NCBI RefSeq assembly: GCF_014229095.1
Contig: NZ_JAARZC010000003.1
Span: forward strand, 124,001-188,000
DNA length: 64,000 nt
From: Listeria cossartiae subsp. cayugensis
Lineage (GTDB): Bacteria > Bacillota > Bacilli > Lactobacillales > Listeriaceae
Reading direction: 5' to 3'
Under the pieces are notes generated by a model. That model was not told where the DNA came from. It was given only the letters and a program-made list of their open reading frames with translations, and did no database searches. The position numbers were made by a program, and so were the translations under genes. Shown here piece by piece: positions 1 to 9,220 of the stretch (position 1 is its first letter; every line of letters begins with the position of its first letter).

Positions 1-1687
1 AGAAGCCTTTACGCGCCAGTAATTCTTCATGCGTTCCAGTTTCAACCACAGCCCCGTGGTCTAAAACGATAATCCGGTCCATTTCGAGCATCCAGTGCAA
101 GCGATGCGTTGCGAAAAAGACTAGTCGATTTTCAAATAGGTCTAGCATTGGTTTTTTTAATTCATATTCTGTTTCAATATCTAAGTGCGCTGTCGGTTCA
201 TCCATTAATACAACCGGACGATCTGTCAAAAATGCTCGAGCAAGCGCGACACGTTGTTCTTGTCCGCCACTCAGCATCCGCCCAGCTTCTCCGACAAGCG
301 TATCGTAGCCATCCTCAAGTCCAGCAACAAGCTTGTTTAAGCCAGCTGATTCGGCCGCTTTTTCCATTTCTTCAGCAGAAGCACCCGGATGGTAAAAACG
401 AATATTCCCAGCAATCGTATCATGGAAAAGATACGGATGTTGCGGAATGTAAGTAACTTGGGTTTGCCAATCACGCGAAGCAAGCGCCGCACCACTTTCC
501 CCATTCCAGCGAAAATCGCCCGAAGTTGGTGCCAGAAATCCACTCAAAATATCAATCAGCGTCGATTTCCCAGCACCTGTCGCACCAATAATCCCAATTT
601 TTTCAAAACCTTTCACGGTAAAACTGGCTTCATGAAGCGAATCGGCATCATCTGCACCATGTTTTACAGTGACATTTTCAAATGAAAACTCGGTATTTTC
701 AGCAAAAGGTGTTAACGGTAGCACGGCCTTTTCTGGTTGATCAGCTTTGGCTTGGTCAATAATCCCTTGAATGACGCGACCAGCTTCTTGTCCGTCGAGT
801 GTGGCATGGTAATCCGAACCAACTTCCCGAACTGGTAAAAAGTATTCTGGCGCAAGAATTAAGACACTTAGCGCAATCGGCAAGTTCATATTGCCATCAA
901 TCAGACCAAGTCCTAGGAATAACGCAACGAGCGCAATCGAAAGCATCGTAAAGAAATCGAGTGCAAACGAAGACATAAACGCCACACGCAACGTTTTCAT
1001 GGTCGCTTTGCGGTAACGCGAACTAACCGAAGCAATTTTCCCTTCGTGGTCGTGACTGAGCCCTAAATATCGCAACGTTTCCAGCCCTTTTAGCGAATCT
1101 ACAAAGTGATTGGACAGCACCCGATACGTTTCAAACTGCGAATCAGCTTGTTTTTTCGCGGCTAATCCTAAAATAATCATAAATACAATTAAAATCGGCA
1201 AAGTAATCATTAAAATAAAAGCTGATGTCCAGTCTTGAAAAGCAATATACACCCAAATCATCGCTGGAATAATTGCCATATTCATCATTTTAGGTAAAAA
1301 CAGTTCCAAGTAATTTCGGAAATCTGCTACACCTTCCATAACCATCGTTACGACTTTCCCAGTCCCTTCTGCTCGAGCAAAACGCGGTCCAAGCGCAAAC
1401 AGGCTATCCAGCAACTCTTCCCGCATTGTTTTCGCCAGTTTCGCAGCATAACGATAGACAATTTGTTTTTTCCATACGTTCAAAAAGTGACGCAAGAAAT
1501 AGGCCCCCGCGAAGAGACCTATTTGTATTGTGACTGATTGAAATGGATGCTCGTGAAATAAATCGGTAATCGCACGAGCTAAAGTTATCGCCATCACGAT
1601 AATCGCAGCACCTTGAACTAGCGTGAAAACTGCGAGAATCGCCATTATTTTTTTAATTCCTTTGTAGTTCCTTAAATCTTTTCCCAT
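1..1687 (-). CDS. cydC: CydC-type ABC transporter subunit, cut by window edge
   Basis: Half-transporter of the CydCD thiol (cysteine/glutathione) exporter needed to assemble cytochrome bd. The frame is open from an ATG at 1687 to the window edge, so the extreme C-terminus is missing. The N-terminal half is hydrophobic (roughly residues 15-300). The nucleotide-binding domain shows Walker A GATGAGKST near residue 366, the signature LSGGQEQR near 471 and Walker B VVLMDEPTAHLD near 490, then the H-loop ATHR. Its ATG shares one base with the cydB stop (TAATG), so translation is probably coupled. In Bacillus-type operons the gene directly after cydB is called cydC; cydD should follow outside the window. 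Confidence 0.9.
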   Translation of the reverse strand, partial: MGKDLRNYKGIKKIMAILAVFTLVQGAAIIVMAITLARAITDLFHEHPFQSVTIQIGLFAGAYFLRHFLNVWKKQIVYRYAAKLAKTMREELLDSLFALGPRFARAEGTGKVVTMVMEGVADFRNYLELFLPKMMNMAIIPAMIWVYIAFQDWTSAFILMITLPILIVFMIILGLAAKKQADSQFETYRVLSNHFVDSLKGLETLRYLGLSHDHEGKIASVSSRYRKATMKTLRVAFMSSFALDFFTMLSIALVALFLGLGLIDGNMNLPIALSVLILAPEYFLPVREVGSDYHATLDGQEAGRVIQGIIDQAKADQPEKAVLPLTPFAENTEFSFENVTVKHGADDADSLHEASFTVKGFEKIGIIGATGAGKSTLIDILSGFLAPTSGDFRWNGESGAALASRDWQTQVTYIPQHPYLFHDTIAGNIRFYHPGASAEEMEKAAESAGLNKLVAGLEDGYDTLVGEAGRMLSGGQEQRVALARAFLTDRPVVLMDEPTAHLDIETEYELKKPMLDLFENRLVFFATHRLHWMLEMDRIIVLDHGAVVETGTHEELLARKGF

Positions 1688-2700
1688 TAATACGTCATTT
1701 TCTCCTTACTAGAAACGCGCTTACGGAAAACATAGTAGCTCCAAATTTGGTAACCAAGAACAAACGGCAATAGCGTAACGGCAACTATCGTCATCACACT
1801 AAGCGAATATTGTCCGGAAGCTGCATTTTCTATCGTTAAATCAAACGCACTGTTGATAGAACTGATCATTACACGTGGGAATAGTGACACGAAAATCGTT
1901 GCAATCGTGAAGACAATTCCAAGTCCGCCGAATGTGAATGCCAAAATATCGCGATCTTTCCAGATGAAAAGGGCGGATAGCAAGTACATTACGACTACAA
2001 TTCCAATCATTAGTGGTACAAGTACAGGTCTAACTTGGAACATATCTGTATTGAAGTAAGCAAGTACAACAAAGATGACTAAAGCTGGTACAGTAATAAA
2101 CCAAACACGTTTCGCCATACGACGAGCACGGTCTTGAATATCCTCTTCTGTACGTAATGTAATAAATAGTAATCCGTGAAGTAGGCACATAAGCGTAATC
2201 GTTACGCCACCCCATACGGAGAATACAGTGATGTAATCAAAGAATCCAGCGTACATATCCATATCACTATTGATTGGCATACCTTGAATCAAACTAGCGA
2301 ATAGTACACCGAATAGGAATGGCGGTAAAATACTACCGAAGAAAATAACCCAATCCCATGTTTTCACCCAAAGCGCAGAATCTTTTTGACCACGGAATTC
2401 AAAAGAAACACCACGGCCGATTAGCGCAAGTAATAAGAATACTAGCGGAATATAGTAACCACTAAACATGGTTGCATACCAGTTAGGGAAAGCGGCGAAA
2501 ATCGCGCCCCCTGCAGTTAATAACCAAACTTCATTTGCATCCCAGAACGGCCCAATCGTATTAACGAGTACGCGGCGTTCCAGTGCATTTCTAGCCATAA
2601 AACGTGTAGACATCCCAACACCAAAGTCAAAACCTTCAAGGAAGAAGAATCCAATGAACAAGATGGCGACTAATAAAAACCATAACTCATTTAGTGACAA
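1687..2700 (-). CDS. cydB: Cytochrome bd ubiquinol oxidase subunit II
   Basis: Membrane subunit II of the quinol-oxidising cytochrome bd complex that reduces O2 in the plasma membrane. About 337 residues, close to the Bacillus CydB length; the family motif LEGFDFGVGM lies near the N-terminus and about eight or nine hydrophobic segments follow. I prefer the TTG start at 2700 (MSLNELWFLL), because an AAGGGGG ribosome site sits 8 bases upstream. An ATG at 2709 directly abuts that site, and a TTG at 2721 has no ribosome site. The start lies inside the end of cydA, so the two are coupled. Confidence 0.92.
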   Translation of the reverse strand: MSLNELWFLLVAILFIGFFFLEGFDFGVGMSTRFMARNALERRVLVNTIGPFWDANEVWLLTAGGAIFAAFPNWYATMFSGYYIPLVFLLLALIGRGVSFEFRGQKDSALWVKTWDWVIFFGSILPPFLFGVLFASLIQGMPINSDMDMYAGFFDYITVFSVWGGVTITLMCLLHGLLFITLRTEEDIQDRARRMAKRVWFITVPALVIFVVLAYFNTDMFQVRPVLVPLMIGIVVVMYLLSALFIWKDRDILAFTFGGLGIVFTIATIFVSLFPRVMISSINSAFDLTIENAASGQYSLSVMTIVAVTLLPFVLGYQIWSYYVFRKRVSSKEKMTY

Positions 2701-4093
2701 AGCTTTCATCCCCCTTATCAAACGGATCTACGGAAATCTCTGCTTTTTCTGGTTTGTGTCCGTCTGGTCCTTTTTTAATTTCACGTATAAATAAGTAAAC
2801 CAACAGAATGGCTAAAATTGTATAAATCGTCGAGAACGCAATTATCGAGAATAAAATTTGTCCTGCTGAAACGTTTGGCGATACAGCATCAGCGGTTTTC
2901 ATGTAACCGAAAACTACCCATGGTTGTCGCCCTATTTCTGTCATAATCCAACCCATTGAGTTCGCTAGGAACGGGAATCCAATCATTGGAATCATTAAAC
3001 GTAAATACCATTTTGCATTAACGAGTTTTTTCTTCCAAGCAAGCACGATACCGATTAGCGCGAATAAAATCATTAACATACCAGCGCCAACCATGATACG
3101 GAAGCTCCAAAATGCAGTTTTAACTGGTGGGATGTAGTCACCTTCACCATATTTTTCTTCATATTGTTTTTGTAGCGTGTTCATACCTTCTACGCTACCA
3201 GTTAATGTACCGTAAGATAAGAAACTTAGCGCGTATGGGACATTGACTTCCCATTCGTTTTTCTTCTCTTCTGGGTTAATCTTGGCAATCATCGTCCACG
3301 GAGCTGGATCGGCTGTATCTTCCCATATCCCTTCCGTTGCTGCCATTTTCATTGGTTGTGTTTTAACCAAGTATTGTGCTTGCGAGTGACCACTGAAAGC
3401 CACACCAAAGCCACCGATTACCGCCATGACCATTGCAATTTGGAATGATCGTTTAAAGAAGGCGACATCTTGTTTTTTGAGCATCTTATACGCACTGACA
3501 CCGGCAATGAAAAAGGCCCCAGTGGCAAATGCCCCAAATATAACGTGTGGGAATTCCACAAGTAGTTGTCCATTAGTAATAAGTTGCAAGAAATCATTCA
3601 TTTCCGCGCGGCCGTTTTTAAATTCAAAGCCAACTGGATGTTGCATAAATGAGTTCGCTGCTAAAATCCAGAAACTAGACATAATCGTTCCGATTGAAAC
3701 AAGCCAAATACAAGCTAAATGTAGCTTTTTGCTTAATTTATCCCAACCAAAAATCCAAAGTCCGATAAACGTGGATTCCATAAAGAATGCTAGTAATGCT
3801 TCGATAGCAAGTGGTGCACCGAATACGTCCCCAACAAATCTAGAGTAATCCGACCAGTTCATCCCAAACTGGAATTCTTGAATAATACCGGTTACGACAC
3901 CGACAGCGAAGTTAATAAGGAAAATGTGTCCCCAAAACTTCGACATTTTTTTGTAAATTTCTTTCCCCTTCACGACATACAACGTTTCCATAAGAGCAAC
4001 CATAAATACAAGTCCAATTGAAAGTGGTACAAATAAGAAATGGAAAATCGTTGTTGATGCGAATTGAAAACGGGCTAAAAATAGTTTATCCAC
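2687..4093 (-). CDS. cydA: Cytochrome bd ubiquinol oxidase subunit I
   Basis: Haem-bearing subunit I of cytochrome bd. Expected ligands are visible: His18 (haem b595 side) and His183 in FPHVIFGAF, with Glu98 and Glu106 in the proton-channel helix, KMAATEG of the quinol loop and the GRQPW motif. At 468 residues it is the short Q-loop form typical of Firmicutes. The ATG at 4093 is preceded by AAGGAGGAG. It is the first gene of cydA-cydB-cydC(-cydD). The upstream gap carries a Rex-like site, fitting NADH/NAD+ control. Confidence 0.95.
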   Translation of the reverse strand: MDKLFLARFQFASTTIFHFLFVPLSIGLVFMVALMETLYVVKGKEIYKKMSKFWGHIFLINFAVGVVTGIIQEFQFGMNWSDYSRFVGDVFGAPLAIEALLAFFMESTFIGLWIFGWDKLSKKLHLACIWLVSIGTIMSSFWILAANSFMQHPVGFEFKNGRAEMNDFLQLITNGQLLVEFPHVIFGAFATGAFFIAGVSAYKMLKKQDVAFFKRSFQIAMVMAVIGGFGVAFSGHSQAQYLVKTQPMKMAATEGIWEDTADPAPWTMIAKINPEEKKNEWEVNVPYALSFLSYGTLTGSVEGMNTLQKQYEEKYGEGDYIPPVKTAFWSFRIMVGAGMLMILFALIGIVLAWKKKLVNAKWYLRLMIPMIGFPFLANSMGWIMTEIGRQPWVVFGYMKTADAVSPNVSAGQILFSIIAFSTIYTILAILLVYLFIREIKKGPDGHKPEKAEISVDPFDKGDESFVTK

Positions 4094-4369
4094 CCTTTTC
4101 TCCTCCTTTTTAAGCTGAAAATTACTGTTTCGTTCCTTGATTTGTGCTTCCTTCTTAAAAATCTTGTGAAAAACCGCCCAAAGTGACGCCTCCAGTTGCT
4201 CTGTAATTCACAAAGCATAATACAATAATATGTAATCCTTATTTTCCAAAGATTTAGGAACTAGTTAAGAAAGGTTTTTACTTTATAATGAGTTCTATCT
4301 GGAGTATATTTTATCCTATTTTGCGACAAATTTATTTAGTACTTTCGATGTTATTTTGTTTTTGCTAGA

Positions 4370-4387
4370 TTGTGATAGATTTCGCAA
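4370..4387. promoter_or_regulatory. Candidate Rex operator in the cydA-tadA gap
   Basis: TTGTGA-N6-TCGCAA matches the Rex consensus TTGTGA-N6-TCACAA with one mismatch. It lies in the 380-base AT-rich gap (4094-4474) between tadA and cydA, about 280 bases upstream of the cydA start. Isolated half-sites TTGTGA (4164) and TCACAA (4208, 4433) also occur. Rex repression of cydA is known in Bacillus; here it is inferred from the motif only. Confidence 0.5.
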
Positions 4388-4474
4388 TTATTATCTGGCT
4401 GTAAATGTTGGTAAGGCTTATTGCTTTTTATTTCACAATAACTTTCATAAAAGTATCATTTCGCATAATGAGCA

Positions 4475-4945
4475 TTAAGACCTATTTAATTTATTCCGTT
4501 TTCGCAGTTCTTGGAAAAAACTTTTTAACATTTCACTGCTTTCAGCTTCCATTAATCCAGCTTCTACTTCACACGTATGATTAAATCGGTCATCTTGCAG
4601 CAAATTCATTAATGATCCCGCTGTTCCAGCTTTTGGATCCTTTGCACTGTAATAAACTTTTTCGATCCGCGAAAGTAAAATGGCACCGCTACACATCGGA
4701 CAAGGTTCTAGCGTAACATACAGTTCTGCACCACTGAGTCGCCACGAATTTTGATGTTTACACGCGTCTTGAATGGCAAGTAATTCCGCATGGGTCACTG
4801 CATTTTGGCTCGTTTCACGCAAATTATGCGCCCGTCCAATAATTTCTCCATCTAAAACAACGACTGCACCAATTGGAACTTCCCCAATTTCTCGTGCTTT
4901 CTCGGCTTCTTCAAGCGCTTGTTGCATAAAGAAAGCTCGTTCCAT
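4475..4945 (-). CDS. tadA: tRNA-specific adenosine deaminase
   Basis: Converts A34 to inosine in the anticodon of tRNA-Arg(ACG). Zinc-deaminase signature is complete: H52-A-E54 with the catalytic Glu, and P81-C82-P-M-C85. Length 156 residues is normal for TadA. Single gene, with its own leader, transcribed toward cydA. Start ATG at 4945 is preceded by GAGGTGC. Confidence 0.93.
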   Translation of the reverse strand: MERAFFMQQALEEAEKAREIGEVPIGAVVVLDGEIIGRAHNLRETSQNAVTHAELLAIQDACKHQNSWRLSGAELYVTLEPCPMCSGAILLSRIEKVYYSAKDPKAGTAGSLMNLLQDDRFNHTCEVEAGLMEAESSEMLKSFFQELRKRNKLNRS

Positions 4946-5139
4946 CTATGCACCTCATTTCTAAAAAGTCACTTATAGCTATTTTAGCATAGCTTGGATT
5001 AGATGTAAGAACAATCTGCTCAAATTTTCACAGGAACACTTTAGTTGCTTTCACGGAGCATTTATATTACCATATATTAATACTAGGTACTAAAACAAAA
5101 TTATCAAAATATACAATCTACTTATAAAGGAGAGTCATT

Positions 5140-6717
5140 ATGAATTCAGAAAACTTAATCGCTCCAGAACTTTATAATATTACTGACGAGATTGCTAAAT
5201 TTAGTTCTGAAAAAACCGCTTTAATTTGGAAAAATGAGCACGGTGAAACAAAAACTTGGAGTTACCGCCACTTGCTGGAACAAGCGAGTAAATTTGCCAA
5301 TGTTGTAAAAGGCGCTGGTATTAAAAAAGGCGACCATGTTATTGTGATGACACCTAGACTACTTGAAACTTATGCTATTTATATGGGCTTATGGAAAGCT
5401 GGTGCCATTATTATCCCAGCATCCGAGCTACTTAAAGCACACGATTTAGAATACCGCATCCATCACGCAAATGTAAAAGCAATCGTTTCTTACAATGGAA
5501 TGACTGCCGAATTTGATAAAATTGAAAATACGCCTTCCGTTTCGAAAAAAATCATTGTTGGCGATAAATTATCTGGATGGGATCATTATGAAACATTAAT
5601 GGAAGCCGCTTCGACCGAGTTTGAACGCGTAGAAACTTCTCGCGATGACGCTTGCCTGCTTGCTTTCACGAGCGGAACAACGGGTAATCCTAAAGGTGTT
5701 GTACATATTCACGGCTGGGGTTACGCGCATATTCGTATTGCGGCCGATCATTGGCTAGATATTCACGAAGACGATATCGTTTGGGCTACAGCTGGTCCCG
5801 GTTGGCAAAAATGGGTTTGGTCTCCCTTCCTTTCTGTACTTGGAAAAGGCGCGACTGGCTTCATTTACAACGGGCGTTTTATCCCTGAAAAACAACTTCA
5901 TCTACTAGAAGAAGAAAAAATCAACGTGCTATGCTGTACACCAACAGAATACCGTTTAATGGCAAAAGTGAACAATCTGCGCGAACACGATTTAAGTTCA
6001 CTTCGTAGCGCCGTATCAGCGGGCGAACCTTTAAACCGCGAAGTAATTCAAGTTTTCCAAGACAATTTTGATGTTAAAGTTCGTGACGGTTACGGCCAAA
6101 CGGAGAGCACGCTTTTAATTGGGACACTTGTTGATACGCCGATTCGCCCGGGTTCGATGGGCAAACCGATTATGCCAGAATATATGGCGATTATTGATGC
6201 TGACGGTAATCCAGTCGGCGTTGGTGAGATTGGTGACATCGCGATGCGTAGAGACTTCCCGGCACTTTTTAAAGAGTATTATAAGGAACCAGAACGTTTG
6301 CAAAAAGCGATTCGTGGTGATTATTTTGTTTCTGGTGACCGTGCTATCCGCGATGAAGATAATTACTACTGGTTCCAAGGGAGGAATGACGATATTATTA
6401 TTAGTTCCGGTTACACGATTGGACCGTTCGAAGTAGAGGATGCGCTCACACATCACCCAGCCGTAAAAGAAGTCGCTGTTGTCGCAAGCCCTGACGAAAT
6501 CCGCGGAACCGTTGTAAAAGCATTTATCGTTGTAAAAGATGGCTACGAGGGCACCGATGAGCTTGTGCATGAATTACAAACATTTACGAAAGAACAAACG
6601 GCTCCATATAAGTACCCACGCCGGATTGAGTTTGTTGAGGCATTGCCGAAAACGGATTCTGGGAAGATTCGCCGCGTCGAGTTGCGTGATGCGGAGTTTG
6701 CTAGTGTGCATGGATGA
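5140..6717 (+). CDS. AMP-forming acyl-CoA synthetase (medium-chain/acetate type)
   Basis: Activates a carboxylic acid to an acyl-adenylate and then to acyl-CoA. The ANL-superfamily A3 motif TSGTTGNPKG is at residues 177-186; GYGQTE, the YFVSGDR hinge region and the catalytic Lys509 in PKTDSGKIRR follow. The 525-residue length and sequence type suggest a medium-chain or acetate-CoA ligase of the MACS/Acs group; the substrate cannot be read from sequence. Start ATG follows AAAGGAGAG. A bidirectional terminator lies immediately after. It stands alone. Confidence 0.85.
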   Translation: MNSENLIAPELYNITDEIAKFSSEKTALIWKNEHGETKTWSYRHLLEQASKFANVVKGAGIKKGDHVIVMTPRLLETYAIYMGLWKAGAIIIPASELLKAHDLEYRIHHANVKAIVSYNGMTAEFDKIENTPSVSKKIIVGDKLSGWDHYETLMEAASTEFERVETSRDDACLLAFTSGTTGNPKGVVHIHGWGYAHIRIAADHWLDIHEDDIVWATAGPGWQKWVWSPFLSVLGKGATGFIYNGRFIPEKQLHLLEEEKINVLCCTPTEYRLMAKVNNLREHDLSSLRSAVSAGEPLNREVIQVFQDNFDVKVRDGYGQTESTLLIGTLVDTPIRPGSMGKPIMPEYMAIIDADGNPVGVGEIGDIAMRRDFPALFKEYYKEPERLQKAIRGDYFVSGDRAIRDEDNYYWFQGRNDDIIISSGYTIGPFEVEDALTHHPAVKEVAVVASPDEIRGTVVKAFIVVKDGYEGTDELVHELQTFTKEQTAPYKYPRRIEFVEALPKTDSGKIRRVELRDAEFASVHG

Positions 6718-6730
6718 TGTTGTAGAAAAA

Positions 6731-6760
6731 AAGAAGTCCTCGGTTGAGGGCTTCTTTTTC
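6731..6760. terminator. Bidirectional terminator between convergent genes
   Basis: Arms GAAGTCCTC (6733-6741) and GAGGGCTTC (6746-6754) with a 4-base loop; A-run on the left and T-run on the right, so it can end both the acyl-CoA synthetase and the convergent membrane-protein operon. Confidence 0.85.
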
Positions 6761-6763
6761 TAT

Positions 6764-7594
6764 TTATTCGCTGTACCATTGTTTCTCAGTGAAACCATGT
6801 TCTTTACGAAACGCTTCTGTATACTTTTGAAGCAAGTAACTTTTGACAAAATCTGGGTAAAAAAAGCGCACGGGAATAGCTACTAATAAAAATACAACAA
6901 TAGCTACTAACACTATTTGCCCCAGCGGAACTAACATTGTAGAAATCCACGAGTCGTCATTTAAAAGCCAAAATTTATTCATTCGATAAATTTGCATACC
7001 CGCTATAACAATAACAATGCCATAAATTAAGGACTTATCAATAATTTTTCCCCATAAAGGAATTTTAATTGTTGAATCAAAATCTGCTAGTTCGTTTATT
7101 TCGAGATATTGTAAATATTTGTAGATTGCAAAGATAACCAGCGTAACACCGCCAACCGCGCTAATAGTTTGTATCACAACCTGCGCCATATATTCATCTT
7201 TTATACCCGCTGAAAATGCTCCGAATACAAACCATAATCCAAGTGAAAAAATAACCGATATAATACTAAAAATAATAGAACAACATGAATAAAATCTTGA
7301 TAAATAGTTTTCCGAGAAACTTTTTAAATTTATCTTAAAAAAATAAATGATTGTGACTAAAACAACAGCCCATTCTATTAATGCAAATACCGGGCTGCTA
7401 ACAACCCAACCAGAGAAGGTGCTCGCTAATAGGATTTCAATACTGATGATAATTGCAAAGATAATATATCTCAAAAGCAACATTTTTTGGTTCATTGTTT
7501 TTTCTATGGTTGTCTTGTTGATTACTTGGCTGGCTTGATTAAAGCTGATTTTTTGGATGATTTCTTTGTTGATTAATATATTTGTCAGTTTCAT
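6764..7594 (-). CDS. Four-gene paralog cluster, member 1 (last): multi-pass membrane protein
   Basis: Unrecognised integral membrane protein, about 276 residues with five or six hydrophobic segments after an N-terminal soluble stretch (about 40 residues) rich in Ile, Asn and Lys. It ends with FRKEHGFTEKQWYSE, the same C-terminal signature as the next two genes. The ATG at 7594 overlaps the preceding stop (ATGA), so translation is coupled; an upstream ATG at 7606 in frame is possible. Last gene of a four-gene operon ended by the terminator at 6731-6760. Function unknown. Confidence 0.75.
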   Translation of the reverse strand: MKLTNILINKEIIQKISFNQASQVINKTTIEKTMNQKMLLLRYIIFAIIISIEILLASTFSGWVVSSPVFALIEWAVVLVTIIYFFKINLKSFSENYLSRFYSCCSIIFSIISVIFSLGLWFVFGAFSAGIKDEYMAQVVIQTISAVGGVTLVIFAIYKYLQYLEINELADFDSTIKIPLWGKIIDKSLIYGIVIVIAGMQIYRMNKFWLLNDDSWISTMLVPLGQIVLVAIVVFLLVAIPVRFFYPDFVKSYLLQKYTEAFRKEHGFTEKQWYSE

Positions 7595-8403
7595 TCCCCG
7601 TACCATTCTTTTTCTGTAAACTCATATTCTTTCCTGAATTCTTCTGCGTATTTTTTATAAATATATCCATCTACCACAGCTGCTGTATTTAAAAGAAGCG
7701 TTGGAAGCAATGTGATTATAATTAAAATTGCTACACCTATGGCCATAAGGATTGCTGATAGAATTGTTCCCGCGAAGGTTCCATTTAATCCCGAGAGAGC
7801 ATCGGAATTAGATCCATCAATCCACCATTTATTAACCCGATAAAATTGCATACTTACAATTACTAGTACTATAAAACCCACTAAAACTGCAGATAATATT
7901 TTTACAGCCTTTATTGCCCCTTTTTTCTTGCCTAGCTTTTCATCATTCGCCAAATACTTTGTTTGAACATTTTCAATCAGCTTTATTTTGATGATATACA
8001 ATGATAAACAATACCCAAATAAAATATATAGGCAAGCCACTATTCTATTTGTCATTAGATTATCCGATATTTGAATAGACGTAATATAAAAAACAAGGGT
8101 AGTTTGTGCAAATAAATATACAGAAAACGTGTATGCAGCATTCTTGAAATAAAGACTACTTCTGAAATATCCTATGCAAATACCTATAATTATTATGGAT
8201 GCGAGAATCGGAAACACGTACCAGTTATATCCCGAAAACAAGCATATTAGCAAAGAAATACTAGCGAAACCGAATATTTTTAGCGTTCGGGGGAATAATT
8301 CTTTACCTGTACCGTTCAGTGTTTCATATATGCGGTGTAGCGAATTTTTTTCTAAGGCGCTTTCAAAAGAAATGGAATCTAGTAGTTTGGATAATGGATT
8401 CAT
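7591..8403 (-). CDS. Four-gene paralog cluster, member 2: multi-pass membrane protein
   Basis: About 270 residues. Starts MNPLSKLLDSISFESALEKN, closely matching the start of the next paralog (MNTLTKLINSVSSENALEKN), which is why the ATG at 8403 is chosen over the ATG at 8424. A soluble head of about 40 residues precedes two pairs of hydrophobic helices, a short basic loop and two more helices. C-terminus EFRKEYEFTEKEWYGE. A conserved central phrase (FYRVNKWWIDG) recurs in the paralogs as YxxNxxW. Function unknown. Confidence 0.75.
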   Translation of the reverse strand: MNPLSKLLDSISFESALEKNSLHRIYETLNGTGKELFPRTLKIFGFASISLLICLFSGYNWYVFPILASIIIIGICIGYFRSSLYFKNAAYTFSVYLFAQTTLVFYITSIQISDNLMTNRIVACLYILFGYCLSLYIIKIKLIENVQTKYLANDEKLGKKKGAIKAVKILSAVLVGFIVLVIVSMQFYRVNKWWIDGSNSDALSGLNGTFAGTILSAILMAIGVAILIIITLLPTLLLNTAAVVDGYIYKKYAEEFRKEYEFTEKEWYGE

Positions 8404-8413
8404 TTTTATATGT

Positions 8414-9220
8414 CTATTCACCATACCATTCCTTATCCGTGAACTCGTATTCCTTTTGGAAATCCGCCGCGTGCTTTTTATAAATAAGACCGTTTACCAC
8501 AACTGATGATTTTAAAAGAGACGTTGGGAATAGCGTGAATAGTGCTAAATTTGCTAGGCCGATAAATATAGAGAAAATGTATATAATAGTTCCCGCAAAA
8601 GAGTCATATGAATAATCGTAATTGTCGCTGTTATTCCACCAATCACTATTCATCGTATAAATTCGCGTTACCAGCATAGCAACTACCAAAGAAATCCCTA
8701 AAATAGTGGCTATTATTTTTAATACCTTTATTGTTTTTCTTTTTCTGATTAATTTTCCATCATTTATCAGGTAGTTTATCTGCACATCTTCAATTAGTCT
8801 AATCCTTATAATGTAAAAAGAGAGGGCATATCCTAATAAAATATATGTAATAGCAAATGTTTTAATCATATCTGGGTTTCTCCAAGGCATCCAAACGGAT
8901 AAGAAAAACAAGACTGCAGTTTGTGTTAGTAAGTAAACAGAGATTGTGTATGCTGCATTCTTAAAGTAAGCTTTACTTCTGGCATAGCCTATAAAAACAC
9001 CTAGGATTATAATGGATGCAGTGATTGGAAAACCAACCCCTTTAGCTCCGGAAATCAAGCATATCAGCCAAGAAAAACCAGCTAAAATGTATAGTTTTAG
9101 CGACTTAGGCATTAATTCTTTTCCTGTGCCATTCAAGTTCTCATATATCCGATGTATTGAATTCTTCTCTAAGGCGTTCTCAGAAGAAACGGAATTTATT
9201 AGTTTGGTTAGTGTGTTCAT
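8414..9220 (-). CDS. Four-gene paralog cluster, member 3: multi-pass membrane protein
   Basis: 268 residues, the clearest sister of member 2: shared head (ALEKNS-HRIYE-LNGTGKEL), shared membrane layout and the C-terminal motif EYEFTDKEWYGE. The ATG at 9220 overlaps the stop of member 4 (ATGA), with GAGGAG spaced 6 bases upstream, so the pair is translationally coupled. The high similarity suggests tandem duplication. Function unknown. Confidence 0.75.
   Translation of the reverse strand: MNTLTKLINSVSSENALEKNSIHRIYENLNGTGKELMPKSLKLYILAGFSWLICLISGAKGVGFPITASIIILGVFIGYARSKAYFKNAAYTISVYLLTQTAVLFFLSVWMPWRNPDMIKTFAITYILLGYALSFYIIRIRLIEDVQINYLINDGKLIRKRKTIKVLKIIATILGISLVVAMLVTRIYTMNSDWWNNSDNYDYSYDSFAGTIIYIFSIFIGLANLALFTLFPTSLLKSSVVVNGLIYKKHAADFQKEYEFTDKEWYGE

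Noticed and set aside
6115-6570. 151-residue minus-strand ORF inside the acyl-CoA synthetase
   Set aside because: Antisense shadow of a strongly conserved enzyme.
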